Source of the DNA: Streptomyces roseolus
Lineage (GTDB): Bacteria > Actinomycetota > Actinomycetes > Streptomycetales > Streptomycetaceae
Direction: 5' to 3'
Assembly (NCBI RefSeq): GCF_014649855.1
Contig: NZ_BMTV01000004.1
Coordinates: 124,001 to 188,000 of the forward strand
DNA: 64,000 nt
Position numbers and translations under genes: made by a program
The notes under the pieces: generated by a model
What the model was told of the DNA's origin: nothing
What the model saw: the letters and a program-made list of their open reading frames with translations, nothing else
Databases searched by the model: none
Part shown: in pieces, positions 36,722 to 47,544 of the stretch
Numbering within the stretch: the first letter of the stretch is position 1
How the letters are laid out: each line of letters starts with the position of its first letter

Positions 36722-36732
36722 GGACCCTGACG

Positions 36733-38663
<1,931 letters not shown>

Positions 38664-38667
<4 letters not shown>

Positions 38668-39599
38668 CCGCCCTGCCCATGACCGTCCCCGACCCGGCGC
38701 TGCCCGCCCGGGTCAGGATCCACGAGGTCGGCCCCCGGGACGGGCTGCAGAACGAGAAGACGGCCGTCCCGACCGGGGTGAAGGCGGAGTTCATCCGGCG
38801 GCTCGCCGCCGCCGGTCTCCCCACCGTCGAGGCGACCAGCTTCGTGCACCCGAAGTGGGTGCCCCAGCTGGCCGACGCGGAGGCCCTGTTCCCGCTCGTC
38901 CACGGACTGCCCGTCCGCCTGCCGGTCCTCGTGCCGAACGAGCGCGGCCTCGACCGGGCGCTCGCGCTCGGCGCCCGCGAGGTCGCCGTCTTCGCCTCCG
39001 CCACCGAGTCCTTCGCCAAGGCCAACCTCAACCGGACCGTCGACGAGGCGCTCGCCATGTTCGAGCCGGTCGTCATCCGGGCCATAGAGGCCGGCCTGAA
39101 GGTCCGCGGCTATCTGTCGATGTGCTTCGGCGACCCCTGGGAGGGCGCCGTCCCCGTCGAGCAGACCGTCCGCGTCTCCAAGGCGCTCGCCGACATGGGC
39201 TGCGACGAGCTGAGCCTCGGCGACACCATCGGCGTCGCCACCCCCGGCCACGTCCAGCGGCTCCTGCGGGAGCTGAACGAGGCCGGGGTCCCCACCTCCC
39301 GCCTCGCCGTGCACTTCCACGACACCTACGGGCAGGCGCTGTCGAACACGCTGGCCGCGCTGCGGCACGGCGTCACGACGGTGGACGCCTCCGCGGGCGG
39401 CCTCGGCGGCTGCCCGTACGCCAAGTCCGCCACCGGCAACCTCGCCACCGAGGACCTGGTGTGGATGCTCGACGGCCTCGGCATCGAGACCGGGGTCGAC
39501 CTGGCCGCCCTCACCGCCACGAGCGTGTGGATGGCCGAACAGCTGGGCCGCCCGAGCCCGTCCCGTACCGTCCGCGCCCTCTCCCACAAGGAGTCCTGA
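38664..39599 (+). CDS. Hydroxymethylglutaryl-CoA lyase
   Basis: 311-aa TIM-barrel lyase that splits HMG-CoA into acetyl-CoA and acetoacetate, the last step of leucine breakdown. Family motifs: [11 protein letters not shown] (metal-binding Asp), [31 protein letters not shown] (two metal-ligand His), and the signature [14 protein letters not shown] with the catalytic Cys. Start ATGA overlaps the alpha-subunit stop; AGGAGG about 10 nt upstream. Stop TGA is 2 nt from the next gene's ATG. Confidence 0.94.
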
Positions 39600-39601
39600 G
39601 C

Positions 39602-40762
39602 ATGTCCCTCGACCACCGGCTCTCCGCAGAGCACGAGGAACTCCGCCGCACCGTCGAGGCCTTCGCCCACGACGTCGTGGCGCCGAAGATCGGCGACTAC
39701 TACGAGCGCCACGAGTTCCCGTACGAGATCGTCGCCGAGATGGGCCGCATGGGCCTCTTCGGCCTGCCGTTCCCGGAGGAGTACGGCGGCATGGGCGGCG
39801 ACTACCTCGCCCTCGGCATCGCCCTGGAGGAGCTGGCCCGCGTCGACTCCTCCGTCGCCATCACCCTGGAGGCGGGCGTCTCGCTCGGCGCGATGCCGCT
39901 GCACCTCTTCGGCACCGAGGAGCAGAAGCGGCAGTGGCTGCCGAAGCTGTGCGCCGGCGAGGTGCTCGGCGCCTTCGGCCTGACCGAGCCCGGCGCGGGC
40001 TCGGACGCGGGCGGCACCCGCACCACCGCCGTCCGGGACGGCGACCACTGGGTCATCAACGGCTCGAAGTGCTTCATCACCAACTCCGGCACGGACATCA
40101 CCGGTCTGGTGACGGTCACGGCCGTCACCGGCCGCAAGCCCGACGGCCGCCCGCTGATCTCCTCGATCATCGTCCCGTCCGGCACCCCCGGCTTCACCGT
40201 CGCCGCCCCCTACTCGAAGGTCGGCTGGAACGCCTCGGACACCCGCGAGCTCTCCTTCGACGACGTCCGCGTCCCGGTGGAGAACCTCCTCGGCGAGGAG
40301 GGCCGCGGCTACGCCCAGTTCCTCCGCATCCTCGACGAGGGCCGGGTCGCCATCGCCGCCCTCGCCACCGGCCTCGCGCAGGGCTGCGTCGACGAGTCCG
40401 TGAAGTACGCGAAGGAACGTCACGCCTTCGGCCGTCCGATCGGCGACAACCAGGCCATCCAGTTCAAGCTCGCCGACATGGAGACGCGCGCCCACATGGC
40501 CCGCATCGGCTGGCGCGACGCCGCCTCCCGCCTGGTCATGGGGGAGCCCTTCAAGAAGGAGGCGGCGATCGCCAAGCTGTACTCCTCCACCGTCGCCGTC
40601 GACAACGCCCGCGAGGCGACCCAGATCCACGGCGGCTACGGCTTCATGAACGAGTACCCGGTGGCCCGCATGTGGCGCGACTCCAAGATCCTGGAGATCG
40701 GCGAGGGCACCAGCGAGGTCCAGCGCATGCTGATCGCCCGCGAACTGGGCTTCGCCGGCTGA
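39602..40762 (+). CDS. acdH: Branched-chain/short-chain acyl-CoA dehydrogenase
   Basis: 386-aa FAD flavoenzyme forming an enoyl-CoA from a branched-chain acyl-CoA such as isovaleryl- or isobutyryl-CoA. FAD motifs: [19 protein letters not shown] and [12 protein letters not shown]. The catalytic Glu is at the short-chain-type position in [18 protein letters not shown] (contrast the dehydrogenase at 28536). Last gene of the operon, 2 nt after the lyase, then a 14-bp terminator. From memory, S. coelicolor AcdH is encoded in the same neighbourhood and serves branched-chain amino acid catabolism; that assignment is by context. Confidence 0.9.
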   Translation: MSLDHRLSAEHEELRRTVEAFAHDVVAPKIGDYYERHEFPYEIVAEMGRMGLFGLPFPEEYGGMGGDYLALGIALEELARVDSSVAITLEAGVSLGAMPLHLFGTEEQKRQWLPKLCAGEVLGAFGLTEPGAGSDAGGTRTTAVRDGDHWVINGSKCFITNSGTDITGLVTVTAVTGRKPDGRPLISSIIVPSGTPGFTVAAPYSKVGWNASDTRELSFDDVRVPVENLLGEEGRGYAQFLRILDEGRVAIAALATGLAQGCVDESVKYAKERHAFGRPIGDNQAIQFKLADMETRAHMARIGWRDAASRLVMGEPFKKEAAIAKLYSSTVAVDNAREATQIHGGYGFMNEYPVARMWRDSKILEIGEGTSEVQRMLIARELGFAG

Positions 40763-40775
40763 GCCCCCGGCGCCC

Positions 40776-40811
40776 CGCGCCCGCCGCACCGGACCGTGTG
40801 CGGCGGGCGCG
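40776..40811. terminator. Bidirectional terminator after acdH
   Basis: 14-bp perfect stem (40776-40789 with 40798-40811, arm CGCGCCCGCCGCAC), 8-nt loop, between convergent acdH and glycosyltransferase genes. Confidence 0.9.
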
Positions 40812-40834
40812 CCCCGTTCCGGGCCCCTGGGGGG

Positions 40835-42352
40835 TCAGCCGGTGCCCGGGCGGGCGCTCGGCGAGACGTAGGCGTCGAACGCGCGCCAGCCGGGGGCCGA
40901 GGGGAGGCGGGTGACGGGCCAGTCCGCGGCGTAGGCGGGCGGGGTCCTGCCGGCGTGGACGACGACGACGAGCGGCCGGTGCCGGGCCAGCTCGGCCAGG
41001 CCCGCCTCGGTGATGCTGCCGTCGTGGCCGCGCGGCTGGCGGGAGGAGCAGCCGGTGTAGTAGCCGATCGGCACGTACTCGCGGCCGGTCACCGTGCACG
41101 GCGGGCGGACGCCGAGGGCTCCCAGGGCGGCGGCGACGCCGGTGAACTGGGCGCGCACCGATCGGCTGTAGCCGACGGCCCGGTCCAGGACGGCGTACTG
41201 CACGGCGAGGTGGGCGAGGAAGCCGGCGGCGAGCAGCCCCGCGACGAACGGCCGGCGGGCCGGGCGCACCGCGCCGACCGCCCCCAGGAGGCACTCCGCG
41301 ACGGGGAGGGCCAGCAGGGCGTAGGCGGGCAGCAGGAAGCGGGGGGCCGCGTACCCGATCGTGAAGAGGTACGGGAACGCCAGCGAGGCGGCGGTGACGG
41401 TCGCGAGGACGACGGCGGTCCCCCGGCCGGCCCGGACGGCGGCGACGAGACCGCCGGCGACCAGGAGCGGCAGCGGGAACCACCACACCGCCGTCCACGG
41501 GTGGTCCCACGGCACGTCGCACGGCCGGCACAGGGTGCGGCCGGCGAGCGCCCGCACGTGGTCGTCGACGGCGAAGTGCCGGCCCAGGGTTCCCTGGATC
41601 TCCCCGGCGCGGTGCAGCCGGGCGGCGAGACCGCCGTACGAGGTGTACGCCTCCACCACCCACGGCACGGCGCCGAGCACCAGTCCGGCGACCGTCACGG
41701 CCGGCAGCACGGGGCGGCGCCAGGCCGGGACCAGGAGCGCGACGGCGGTCAGCGGCAGCGCGAGCCAGAGCCCGTCGGCCGGCCGCAGCAGCGTGACGCC
41801 GGCGACGGCGGCGCCGAGCCCGGCCACCGACCGGCGGTCCCGCCCCGGCGGGGCGACGGCGCGCAGGAGGCAGCCGACGGCGGCGAGCGCCCCGAAGGCG
41901 CACCACAGGTTGGGCATCACGCGCGGCCCGTAGAAGAGCGTGACCCACAGCCCGGCGAAGAGCGCGCCCGCGACGGCGAGCACCCGCACCGGCAGCACCG
42001 GCCGCCACAGCCACAGCACTCCGAGCAGCGCGGCGCCGGAGAGCAGCGCGAGGTAGAGCCGGATGACTCCGGTGGAGGCGGTGAACGCCGCCACGGGGGC
42101 GACGAGATAGCTGATGCCCCGGGCGCGCGGCGCGCTGAAGTAGGCGGGCGGGGCGTTGCCGCCGACCTGGCTGACGTACACCGCCTCGTCCCAGCCGAGC
42201 CCGGTTCCCGGCACGGCCAGCGCCAGTTGGGCGAGGACGAAGGCCACGGCGACGGCGACCAGGGGCCACGCCCGGCCCGGCGGCCGGCGGCCTCCCGTGG
42301 GCTGCGGATCGCGCGGGGACCGCGGACGGGCACGTGCTTCGGGGGTCGTCAT
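40835..42352 (-). CDS. GT-C-type membrane glycosyltransferase
   Basis: 505-aa multi-pass protein (about 10-12 helices) of the ArnT/PMT-like GT-C fold, which uses lipid-linked sugars on the outer face of the membrane. The first extracellular loop has the GLGWDEAVYVSQV motif, with the Asp-Glu typical of GT39/GT83-like enzymes. The C-terminal about 90 residues form a soluble domain. Acceptor unknown. The ATG at 42352 is chosen because it directly precedes the hydrophobic start; a longer frame upstream lacks support. It is on the same strand as desD but separated by a strong terminator. Confidence 0.8.
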   Translation of the reverse strand: MTTPEARARPRSPRDPQPTGGRRPPGRAWPLVAVAVAFVLAQLALAVPGTGLGWDEAVYVSQVGGNAPPAYFSAPRARGISYLVAPVAAFTASTGVIRLYLALLSGAALLGVLWLWRPVLPVRVLAVAGALFAGLWVTLFYGPRVMPNLWCAFGALAAVGCLLRAVAPPGRDRRSVAGLGAAVAGVTLLRPADGLWLALPLTAVALLVPAWRRPVLPAVTVAGLVLGAVPWVVEAYTSYGGLAARLHRAGEIQGTLGRHFAVDDHVRALAGRTLCRPCDVPWDHPWTAVWWFPLPLLVAGGLVAAVRAGRGTAVVLATVTAASLAFPYLFTIGYAAPRFLLPAYALLALPVAECLLGAVGAVRPARRPFVAGLLAAGFLAHLAVQYAVLDRAVGYSRSVRAQFTGVAAALGALGVRPPCTVTGREYVPIGYYTGCSSRQPRGHDGSITEAGLAELARHRPLVVVVHAGRTPPAYAADWPVTRLPSAPGWRAFDAYVSPSARPGTG

Positions 42353-42462
42353 CCCGTCCACCCTCGGCGCGCCCGGCACCCCGGGCGCGGCGGCGCGCCG
42401 CACGACGGGCCCCCGGCACCCCGACAGGAGCAGTGGGGGCGGCCCCGGCCGGGAAGGACGAC

Positions 42463-42501
42463 GCGGGCCCCGGCGGAGGACCGTACTCCGCCGGGGCCCG
42501 C
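42463..42501 (-). terminator. Strong terminator downstream of desD
   Basis: 16-bp perfect stem (42463-42478 with 42486-42501, arm GCGGGCCCCGGCGGAG), 7-nt loop, 22 bp past the desD stop. Confidence 0.92.
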
Positions 42502-42523
42502 GCCGGCCTCGGGGCCGTACCGC

Positions 42524-44293
42524 CTACGCGAAGCGGGCGATCGGGTTCACCAGGTCGCCGACGAGCTGGAGCGCGCCGGACGGGTCCGCCAGGTCGACCA
42601 TCTGCTTGTTGTTGCGCAGCTGGAGGCGGTTCAGGGCGGACAGGGCGAAGGTCTCCGCGAACATGTCGTACTGCGCGAAGCGGTCCGCCAGCTCCGGCTT
42701 GGAGTCCTGGTAGCGCCTCACGCAGTCGGCGACCGCGCGCCAGAAGACGTCCTCGGCGACCGTGCCCTCGGCCGCCAGGGTCGCCCCCAGGAAGCGGAAG
42801 AAGCAGTCGAAGACGTCCGTGAAGACGGACAGGAGCTTCATGGACTCGGGGACGTCGGCGCGGATCCGCTCCACCGCCGGCGGGAGGACCGCCTGCGGGT
42901 CCATCACGCAGATCTCCTCGGCGATGTCCTTGAAGATCGCCCGGTCGACCGCGCCGCGCTCGTCCAGGACCAGGATCACGTTCTCGCCGTGCGGCATGTA
43001 GACCAGGTCGTAGGCGTAGAAGCAGTGCAGGACCGGCATGAGGTACGCGTCGAGGTAGCCGCGCAGCCAGGCCTCCGGCGCCAGGCCGGACTCCTTGATC
43101 AGGGCGCCCGCGAAGGACGCGCCCGCGTGGTCGACGTGCAGCAGCGACGCCATCGTCGCCAGCCGCTCGCCCTCCGCGAGCCGCTCCACCGGCGACTCGC
43201 GCCAGAGGGCGGCGAGCATCTTGCGGTAGGGCGAGTAGCGGTCCGTGGCGGCCTCGTACTCCAGGTGCCGGTAGCCGACCGCCGCCCGCTCGCGGATGAT
43301 CGAGAAGCGGGCCGCCTTGAGGACGGAGTCCGACTCGATCAGCTGCGCCAGCCAGTCGTTGATGGCCGGCGTCGCCTCCATGTAGGCGGCCGAGAGCCCG
43401 CGCATGAAGCCCATGTTGAGGACCGACAGGGCGGTCTTCACGTAGTGCTTGGCCGGGTCGGAGGTGTTGAAGAAGGTGCGGATCGACTGCTGCGCCAGGT
43501 AGGCGTCCTCGCCCTCGCCGAGGTACACCAGGCGCTGCTGCGCCACCTCGGCGGCGAAGGTCACCGACAGCTTGTTCCACCACTGCCAGGGGTGGGCCGG
43601 CATGAGGAGGTAGTCGGCGAGGTCCAGGCCGAGGCCGGCGAGGATGCCGGCGAAGCGGTCGACGGCGGCGTCGCCGAGCTCGGCGCGGATGAAGGCGTCG
43701 TACTCGATGCCGGCGCCGGCGGTGAAGGCGGCCCGGTCGCGGCGGGCGGCCAGCCACACCAGGTGGATCGGGCTGGCGGCCTCGGGGGCGTAGGCGCGGT
43801 ACTCGTCGACGCCGAAGCCGAGGCGGCCGTTGTTGGCGACGAAGCAGGGGTGGCCCTCGGTCATGCCGGTCTCGATGGCCTGGAAGTCCGCGCGGGCCAG
43901 CTCGGCGGCGGGCACCTGCGGCTTGGTCGCCTTGTAGGCGGTGCCGGCGAGGGTGGAGGAGATCTCCTCCAGGTAGACCGGGAGGATCTCGTCGCTGAGG
44001 CCGAGCGAGCCGCGCAGCTCGGTGACGAACCGGAGCGCGTCGAGGGGGAGCTGTTCGTCGCCCCGGTGACAGCTGATCGACTCGGGGTAGACCTGCCAGT
44101 GGTCGAGGGCGAAACGGTCCGCGGTGAAGCGGTACTCGGTGGCGCCGTCGTCGCTGAGCACCCGGTAGCGGGACTCGCCCAGCTCCTGCGGGTTCAGCAG
44201 CCGCTCGTGGGCGAACTCGGCGAGGCCCTTGCGGACGAGCGCGCGGTTGGCGGCGGCCCAGCGCTCGGGGGTGAGGTGGGAGACGGGGTTCAT
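42524..44293 (-). CDS. desD: DesD: desferrioxamine synthetase (IucA/IucC NIS synthetase)
   Basis: 589-aa ATP-dependent NRPS-independent siderophore synthetase. It joins and cyclises three N-succinyl/acyl-N-hydroxycadaverine units to desferrioxamine. IucA/IucC family signatures include LSDEILPVYLEEISSTLAG, LMPAHPWQWWNKL, YLAQQSIRTFFNTS, YVKTALSVLNMGFMRGL and HGENVILVLDERG. Length and ending match family DesD. The ATG at 44293 keeps a GAAGGAAGA ribosome site. It should be the last gene of desABCD but is now separated from desC by about 1.4 kb of inserted element, so its transcription may depend on read-through or a new promoter. Confidence 0.95.
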   Translation of the reverse strand: MNPVSHLTPERWAAANRALVRKGLAEFAHERLLNPQELGESRYRVLSDDGATEYRFTADRFALDHWQVYPESISCHRGDEQLPLDALRFVTELRGSLGLSDEILPVYLEEISSTLAGTAYKATKPQVPAAELARADFQAIETGMTEGHPCFVANNGRLGFGVDEYRAYAPEAASPIHLVWLAARRDRAAFTAGAGIEYDAFIRAELGDAAVDRFAGILAGLGLDLADYLLMPAHPWQWWNKLSVTFAAEVAQQRLVYLGEGEDAYLAQQSIRTFFNTSDPAKHYVKTALSVLNMGFMRGLSAAYMEATPAINDWLAQLIESDSVLKAARFSIIRERAAVGYRHLEYEAATDRYSPYRKMLAALWRESPVERLAEGERLATMASLLHVDHAGASFAGALIKESGLAPEAWLRGYLDAYLMPVLHCFYAYDLVYMPHGENVILVLDERGAVDRAIFKDIAEEICVMDPQAVLPPAVERIRADVPESMKLLSVFTDVFDCFFRFLGATLAAEGTVAEDVFWRAVADCVRRYQDSKPELADRFAQYDMFAETFALSALNRLQLRNNKQMVDLADPSGALQLVGDLVNPIARFA

Positions 44294-44313
44294 CGAGTCT
44301 TCCTTCGCGGATA

Positions 44314-44333
44314 CCCCCGGCTTCAGCCGGGGG
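44314..44333. repeat. Left-end hairpin of the element
   Basis: 9-bp perfect stem with a 2-nt loop, followed by AGGAAAC; structural twin of the right-end hairpin. Confidence 0.8.
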
Positions 44334-44473
44334 AGGAAACGTGCTCCCGCGTGAGCGGGCAGGGAAGCCGATTCGCCGCCAGGGCGGATCGGCGTGCACC
44401 AAAACCACTGGTGAGGGGCGCCAAACAGGATGGTGGGGCTCAGCTGTCAGTCATCCCGGCTAGGTTTGGATGC

Positions 44474-45646
44474 ATGACGACAGAAGCGATCACGGGGGCG
44501 ACTGGCCATTGTCGGTACACCTACCGTCTGCGCCTGTCGTCGTCGGCCCGGACCGCACTTGCGGCGGAGTGGGACCGGGCGCGTTGGGTGTGGAACGAGT
44601 GCGTCGCCAAGTCCAAGGCCGTGCACGCGCGCAACCGGGCGACCGGCGAGAAGGAGACCTGCGGTCCGGTGCAGCTCGCGGCGATGCTGACCGAGGCCCG
44701 TGCCCGTACGCCCTGGCTGGCCGAGGGCGCGTGCGTCCCGCAGCAGCAATCGATACGCGACTTCGGCAAGTCCCGGGCCAAGGCCCTGAAGGACATCAAG
44801 GCCAGACTGCCGATGCGGCAGCGGGCCGGGATGCCGAAGTACAAGAAGAAGCGCGAGGCGCTGCCCACCCTCGAATACACCCGCCGCGGGTTCCGCCTCA
44901 AAGAGGGCCGGCTGCATCTGGCGGGTGGGATCGTCGTGCGGCCAGTGTGGTCGCGCCGGCTGCCCGAGCCGCCGTCCTCGGTGCGCGTGTACCGGGATGC
45001 GGTCGGGCACTGGTGGGCGTCGTTCGTCGTCCCCGCCGTGACCGAGGCCCTGCCCGGGACCGGGCATGTGATCGGGATCGACTGGGGCGTCAAGGAGACC
45101 GCCACCACCACGTCCGACGCACACGACCTTCCCCATGCCCAGCACGGGAAGACGGCTGCGCAGAAACTCGCCCGCTACCAGCGGATGACGGCCCGTCGCC
45201 GCCCGGCGAAGGGACAGGCCGGATCGAAGGGCTATCGCGAGGCGAAGCGGCAGGCTGCGAAGCTGCACCGCAAGGTCGCCGCCCAGCGCCAGGACACCGG
45301 CCGTAAGTGGGCCAAGTCCGTGGTCCGCGATCACGACGCCATCGCCGTGGAGGACTTCCGCCCCGAGTTCCTCGCGAAGACCACCATGGCCCGCAAGGCG
45401 GCAGACGCTGCGATCAGCGCCACGAAGAAAGCCCTGGTGGAGATGGCCCGCAAGCACGGGCGCATCGTGCACCTGGTTCACCCCGCGCACACCACCATGG
45501 ACTGCGCGCAGTGCGGAGCGAGAACCAAGCACGTACTTCCCCTATCCGAACGGACGTATGCCTGCACCGCGTGCGGCGCCGTGTCCCCGAGGGACAAGAA
45601 CAGCGCCCACGTGATGCTGGTCCGGGCTGGTCTTCAACCCGGCTAG
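44474..45646 (+). CDS. tnpB: TnpB RNA-guided nuclease (IS605 OrfB family)
   Basis: 390-aa TnpB, ancestor-type nuclease of Cas12. The RuvC active site is complete: Asp203 in IGIDWGVKET, Glu293 in AVEDFRPEF and Asp374 in SPRDKNSAHV. The zinc finger is intact (Cys344/Cys347 in CAQC, Cys364/Cys367 in CTAC). An N-terminal wedge/REC-like region starts at CRYTYRLRLSSSARTALA. The protein is full length, so it is probably active. The ATG at 44474 gives this family's N-terminus; a longer frame runs antisense through desD and was rejected. The 3' end of the gene and right end probably also encode its guide RNA. Confidence 0.92.
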   Translation: MTTEAITGATGHCRYTYRLRLSSSARTALAAEWDRARWVWNECVAKSKAVHARNRATGEKETCGPVQLAAMLTEARARTPWLAEGACVPQQQSIRDFGKSRAKALKDIKARLPMRQRAGMPKYKKKREALPTLEYTRRGFRLKEGRLHLAGGIVVRPVWSRRLPEPPSSVRVYRDAVGHWWASFVVPAVTEALPGTGHVIGIDWGVKETATTTSDAHDLPHAQHGKTAAQKLARYQRMTARRRPAKGQAGSKGYREAKRQAAKLHRKVAAQRQDTGRKWAKSVVRDHDAIAVEDFRPEFLAKTTMARKAADAAISATKKALVEMARKHGRIVHLVHPAHTTMDCAQCGARTKHVLPLSERTYACTACGAVSPRDKNSAHVMLVRAGLQPG

Positions 45647-45731
45647 TGCTGATCGTGTAAGACCTGCGCCCCGCCGGGGGGCAGGCAACGTGAGCTAGGA
45701 ATCCCCCTCGTTTACGAGGGGGAGGAGTCAA
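45580..45731 (+). ncRNA. Predicted omega (guide) RNA scaffold of TnpB
   Basis: Established TnpB systems derive a guide RNA from the tnpB 3' end and the element's right end. Here 81 bp after the stop fold into two hairpins, 45663-45685 (CCTGC…GCAGG arms) and 45703-45722. The guide would begin right after TCAA, at 45732, and read antisense to the desC 3' end. The 5' limit is a guess. Confidence 0.4.
45703..45722. repeat. Right-end hairpin of the element
   Basis: 9-bp perfect stem with a 2-nt loop, followed by AGGAGTCAA. Read on the minus strand it forms a stable hairpin just after desC and may weaken transcription into desD. Confidence 0.8.
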
Positions 45732-46264
45732 ATGCGCGCTCCGACGGCGGTGGCGGACTCGAACTGGGCCCGGGTGCAGAAGCTCAGGAGCGCCTTCTTC
45801 TCGGGCTTCTGGATCTCGCGCTCGGGGACGAAGCCGACGGCCTCGTTGAGGGCGTGGACGGCCTTGTTGGCGACGTCGGGCTCGACGACCACGCGGGCGG
45901 TCGCCGGGTCGGCGAACAGCTCGCGCATGACCTCGGTGATCACCATGCGGGTGAAGCCGTGCACCGGGGTGTCGGTGGGGGCGACGAGGAAGTGCATGCC
46001 GACGTCGCCGGGGAGCGGGTCGTACAGGCCGACGAGCTCCAGCCGCGACGGGTCGTACCGCTCCATGAGGATCGCCGGGGTGCCGTCCACGAGCCCGATG
46101 AAGGCCTGGTGGTGCGGGTCGGCGGCGAAGGCGGCGTACTCGCGCTCGACGTCCTCGACGGTGGCGTCCTGCATCATCCAGAACGCGGCCTTGGGGTGGG
46201 TGACCCAGGCGTGGATCAGCTCCGCGTCCTGGACGGGGTCGAGCGGGCGGAAGCGGACGGTCAT
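45728..46264 (-). CDS. desC: DesC: N-hydroxycadaverine acyltransferase
   Basis: 178-aa GNAT-fold acyltransferase (IucB/RhbD type) that acylates N-hydroxycadaverine with acetyl- or succinyl-CoA in desferrioxamine synthesis. Conserved segments are [38 protein letters not shown] strand region, and [20 protein letters not shown] followed by [18 protein letters not shown]. The ATG overlaps the desB stop by 4 nt (ATGA). The present stop codon TGA (45728-45730) lies inside the TCAA terminal sequence of the inserted element, so the last residues may differ from the ancestral protein. Expression should follow desA and desB. Confidence 0.92.
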   Translation of the reverse strand: MTVRFRPLDPVQDAELIHAWVTHPKAAFWMMQDATVEDVEREYAAFAADPHHQAFIGLVDGTPAILMERYDPSRLELVGLYDPLPGDVGMHFLVAPTDTPVHGFTRMVITEVMRELFADPATARVVVEPDVANKAVHALNEAVGFVPEREIQKPEKKALLSFCTRAQFESATAVGARI

Positions 46265-47544
46265 ACGGCGAACTCCTGGAAAGCGATGGACTTCTCGACG
46301 GGGTAGTACTCGGACCCCAGCATCTCGCCGATGATGTACGCGTTGCGGTACGCCCCCATGCCCAGGTCGGGCGAGGTGATCGAGTGGGTGTGGACGCCGG
46401 CGTTCTGGAGGAAGACCTCGCGCCCGGTGGTGTCGACCGCGTAGTTGCGGGCGACGTCGAAGCGGCCCTGGCCGTCGAAGCGCAGCCGGTCCTTCAGCGG
46501 CTCCAGGAAGGCGGGGACGGCGTACTTGTAGCCGGTCGCGAGGATCAGGCCCTCGGTCTCGATCTCGTACTCCTTCTCCTGCTCCTCCTGGCGGAAGCCG
46601 AGGGTGTACGTGCCCGAGGCCTCGTCGTACGCGGCGGTGTGCAGCGCGGAGTTGGTGAGCAGGCGGGTGGGGACCGGGCCGGCGAAGTTCTTCTGGTAGA
46701 GCAGGTCGAAGATGGCGTCGATGAGGTCGCCGTTGATGCCCTTGAAGAGGCCCTTCTGCTGGGTCTCCAGGCGGTAGCGGGTCTCCTCGGGGAGCGCGTG
46801 GAAGTAGTCCACGTACTCGGGGGAGGTCATCTCCAGGGTGAGCTTGGTGTACTCCAGCGGGAAGAAGCGCGGGGAGCGGGTGACCCAGTTGAGCTTGTAG
46901 CCGTGGACGTCGATCTCCGACAGGAGGTCGTGGTAGATCTCGGCGGCGGACTGGCCGCTGCCGACGATCGTGATCGACTTCTTGCGCTGGAGCGCCTCCT
47001 TGTTCGGCACGTAGCGCGAGTTGTGGATCAGGTCGCCGCCGAGCTCGCGGCAGGAGTCGGGGAGGTACGGCGGGGTGCCGGTGCCGAGGACGATCCGGCG
47101 GGCCAGGAACGTTTCTCCGGCCTCGGTGGCGACGACGTACACCTCGCCGGCCTCGTCGTAGGAGACGGAGGAGACGGTGGTGGAGAAGCGGATCGAGGTG
47201 ACCCGGTCGGCGGCCCAGCGGCAGTAGTCGTTGTACTCGGCGCGCAGCGGGTAGAAGTTCTCCCGGATGTAGAACGAGTACAGCCGGCCCTTCTCCTTCA
47301 GGTAGTTGAGGAAGGAGTACGGCGAGGTCGGGTCGGCGAGGGTCACCAGGTCCGACATGAACGGCGTCTGGAGGTGGGCGCCTTCGAGGAACATCCCCGA
47401 GTGCCACTCGAAGCCCGGCTTGGACTCCAGGAAGAGGCCGTTCAGTTCGTCGATGGGCTCGGTGAGGCAGGCGAGGCCCAGGTTGAACGGACCGAGCCCG
47501 ATCCCGATGAAGTCGTGGATCTCAGCGATCTCAGGCGTGGACAA
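46261..47544 (-). CDS. desB: DesB: cadaverine N-monooxygenase
   Basis: 427-aa FAD/NADPH-dependent N-hydroxylating monooxygenase (IucD/SidA family) that converts cadaverine to N-hydroxycadaverine. FAD-binding motif [20 protein letters not shown]-binding motif [15 protein letters not shown], and the C-terminal [13 protein letters not shown] (ATGY motif). TTG start at 47544, preceded by GGGAGAGAACC, giving [12 protein letters not shown]; it overlaps the desA 3' end by 14 nt. Middle gene of the desABCD operon. Confidence 0.94.
   Translation of the reverse strand: MSTPEIAEIHDFIGIGLGPFNLGLACLTEPIDELNGLFLESKPGFEWHSGMFLEGAHLQTPFMSDLVTLADPTSPYSFLNYLKEKGRLYSFYIRENFYPLRAEYNDYCRWAADRVTSIRFSTTVSSVSYDEAGEVYVVATEAGETFLARRIVLGTGTPPYLPDSCRELGGDLIHNSRYVPNKEALQRKKSITIVGSGQSAAEIYHDLLSEIDVHGYKLNWVTRSPRFFPLEYTKLTLEMTSPEYVDYFHALPEETRYRLETQQKGLFKGINGDLIDAIFDLLYQKNFAGPVPTRLLTNSALHTAAYDEASGTYTLGFRQEEQEKEYEIETEGLILATGYKYAVPAFLEPLKDRLRFDGQGRFDVARNYAVDTTGREVFLQNAGVHTHSITSPDLGMGAYRNAYIIGEMLGSEYYPVEKSIAFQEFAV

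Larger units (their letters stand above)
44311..45731 (+). mobile_element. IS200/IS605-like (tnpB-only, IS1341-type) element inside desABCD
   Basis: About 1.42 kb between the desD start and desC end, oriented opposite to the des operon. It carries tnpB but no tnpA. Both ends have a matching stem-loop: CCCCCGGCT-TC-AGCCGGGGG at the left (44314-44333) and CCCCCTCGT-TT-ACGAGGGGG at the right (45703-45722), each followed by AGGA. The right end finishes with TCAA (45728-45731), the type of cleavage tetranucleotide used by this family. No target duplication is expected. The left boundary is approximate (44300-44313). Confidence 0.85.

Noticed and set aside
42463..42501. Possible mobile-element end near desD
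   Set aside because: A plain 16-bp terminator hairpin; no transposase or matching partner repeat nearby.
40796..45646. Very long plus-strand open frame (about 1,600 codons) through the glycosyltransferase and desD region
   Set aside because: Only its last 390 codons (tnpB) show a real protein; the rest is antisense to desD and the glycosyltransferase and exists because high-GC DNA rarely has stops.
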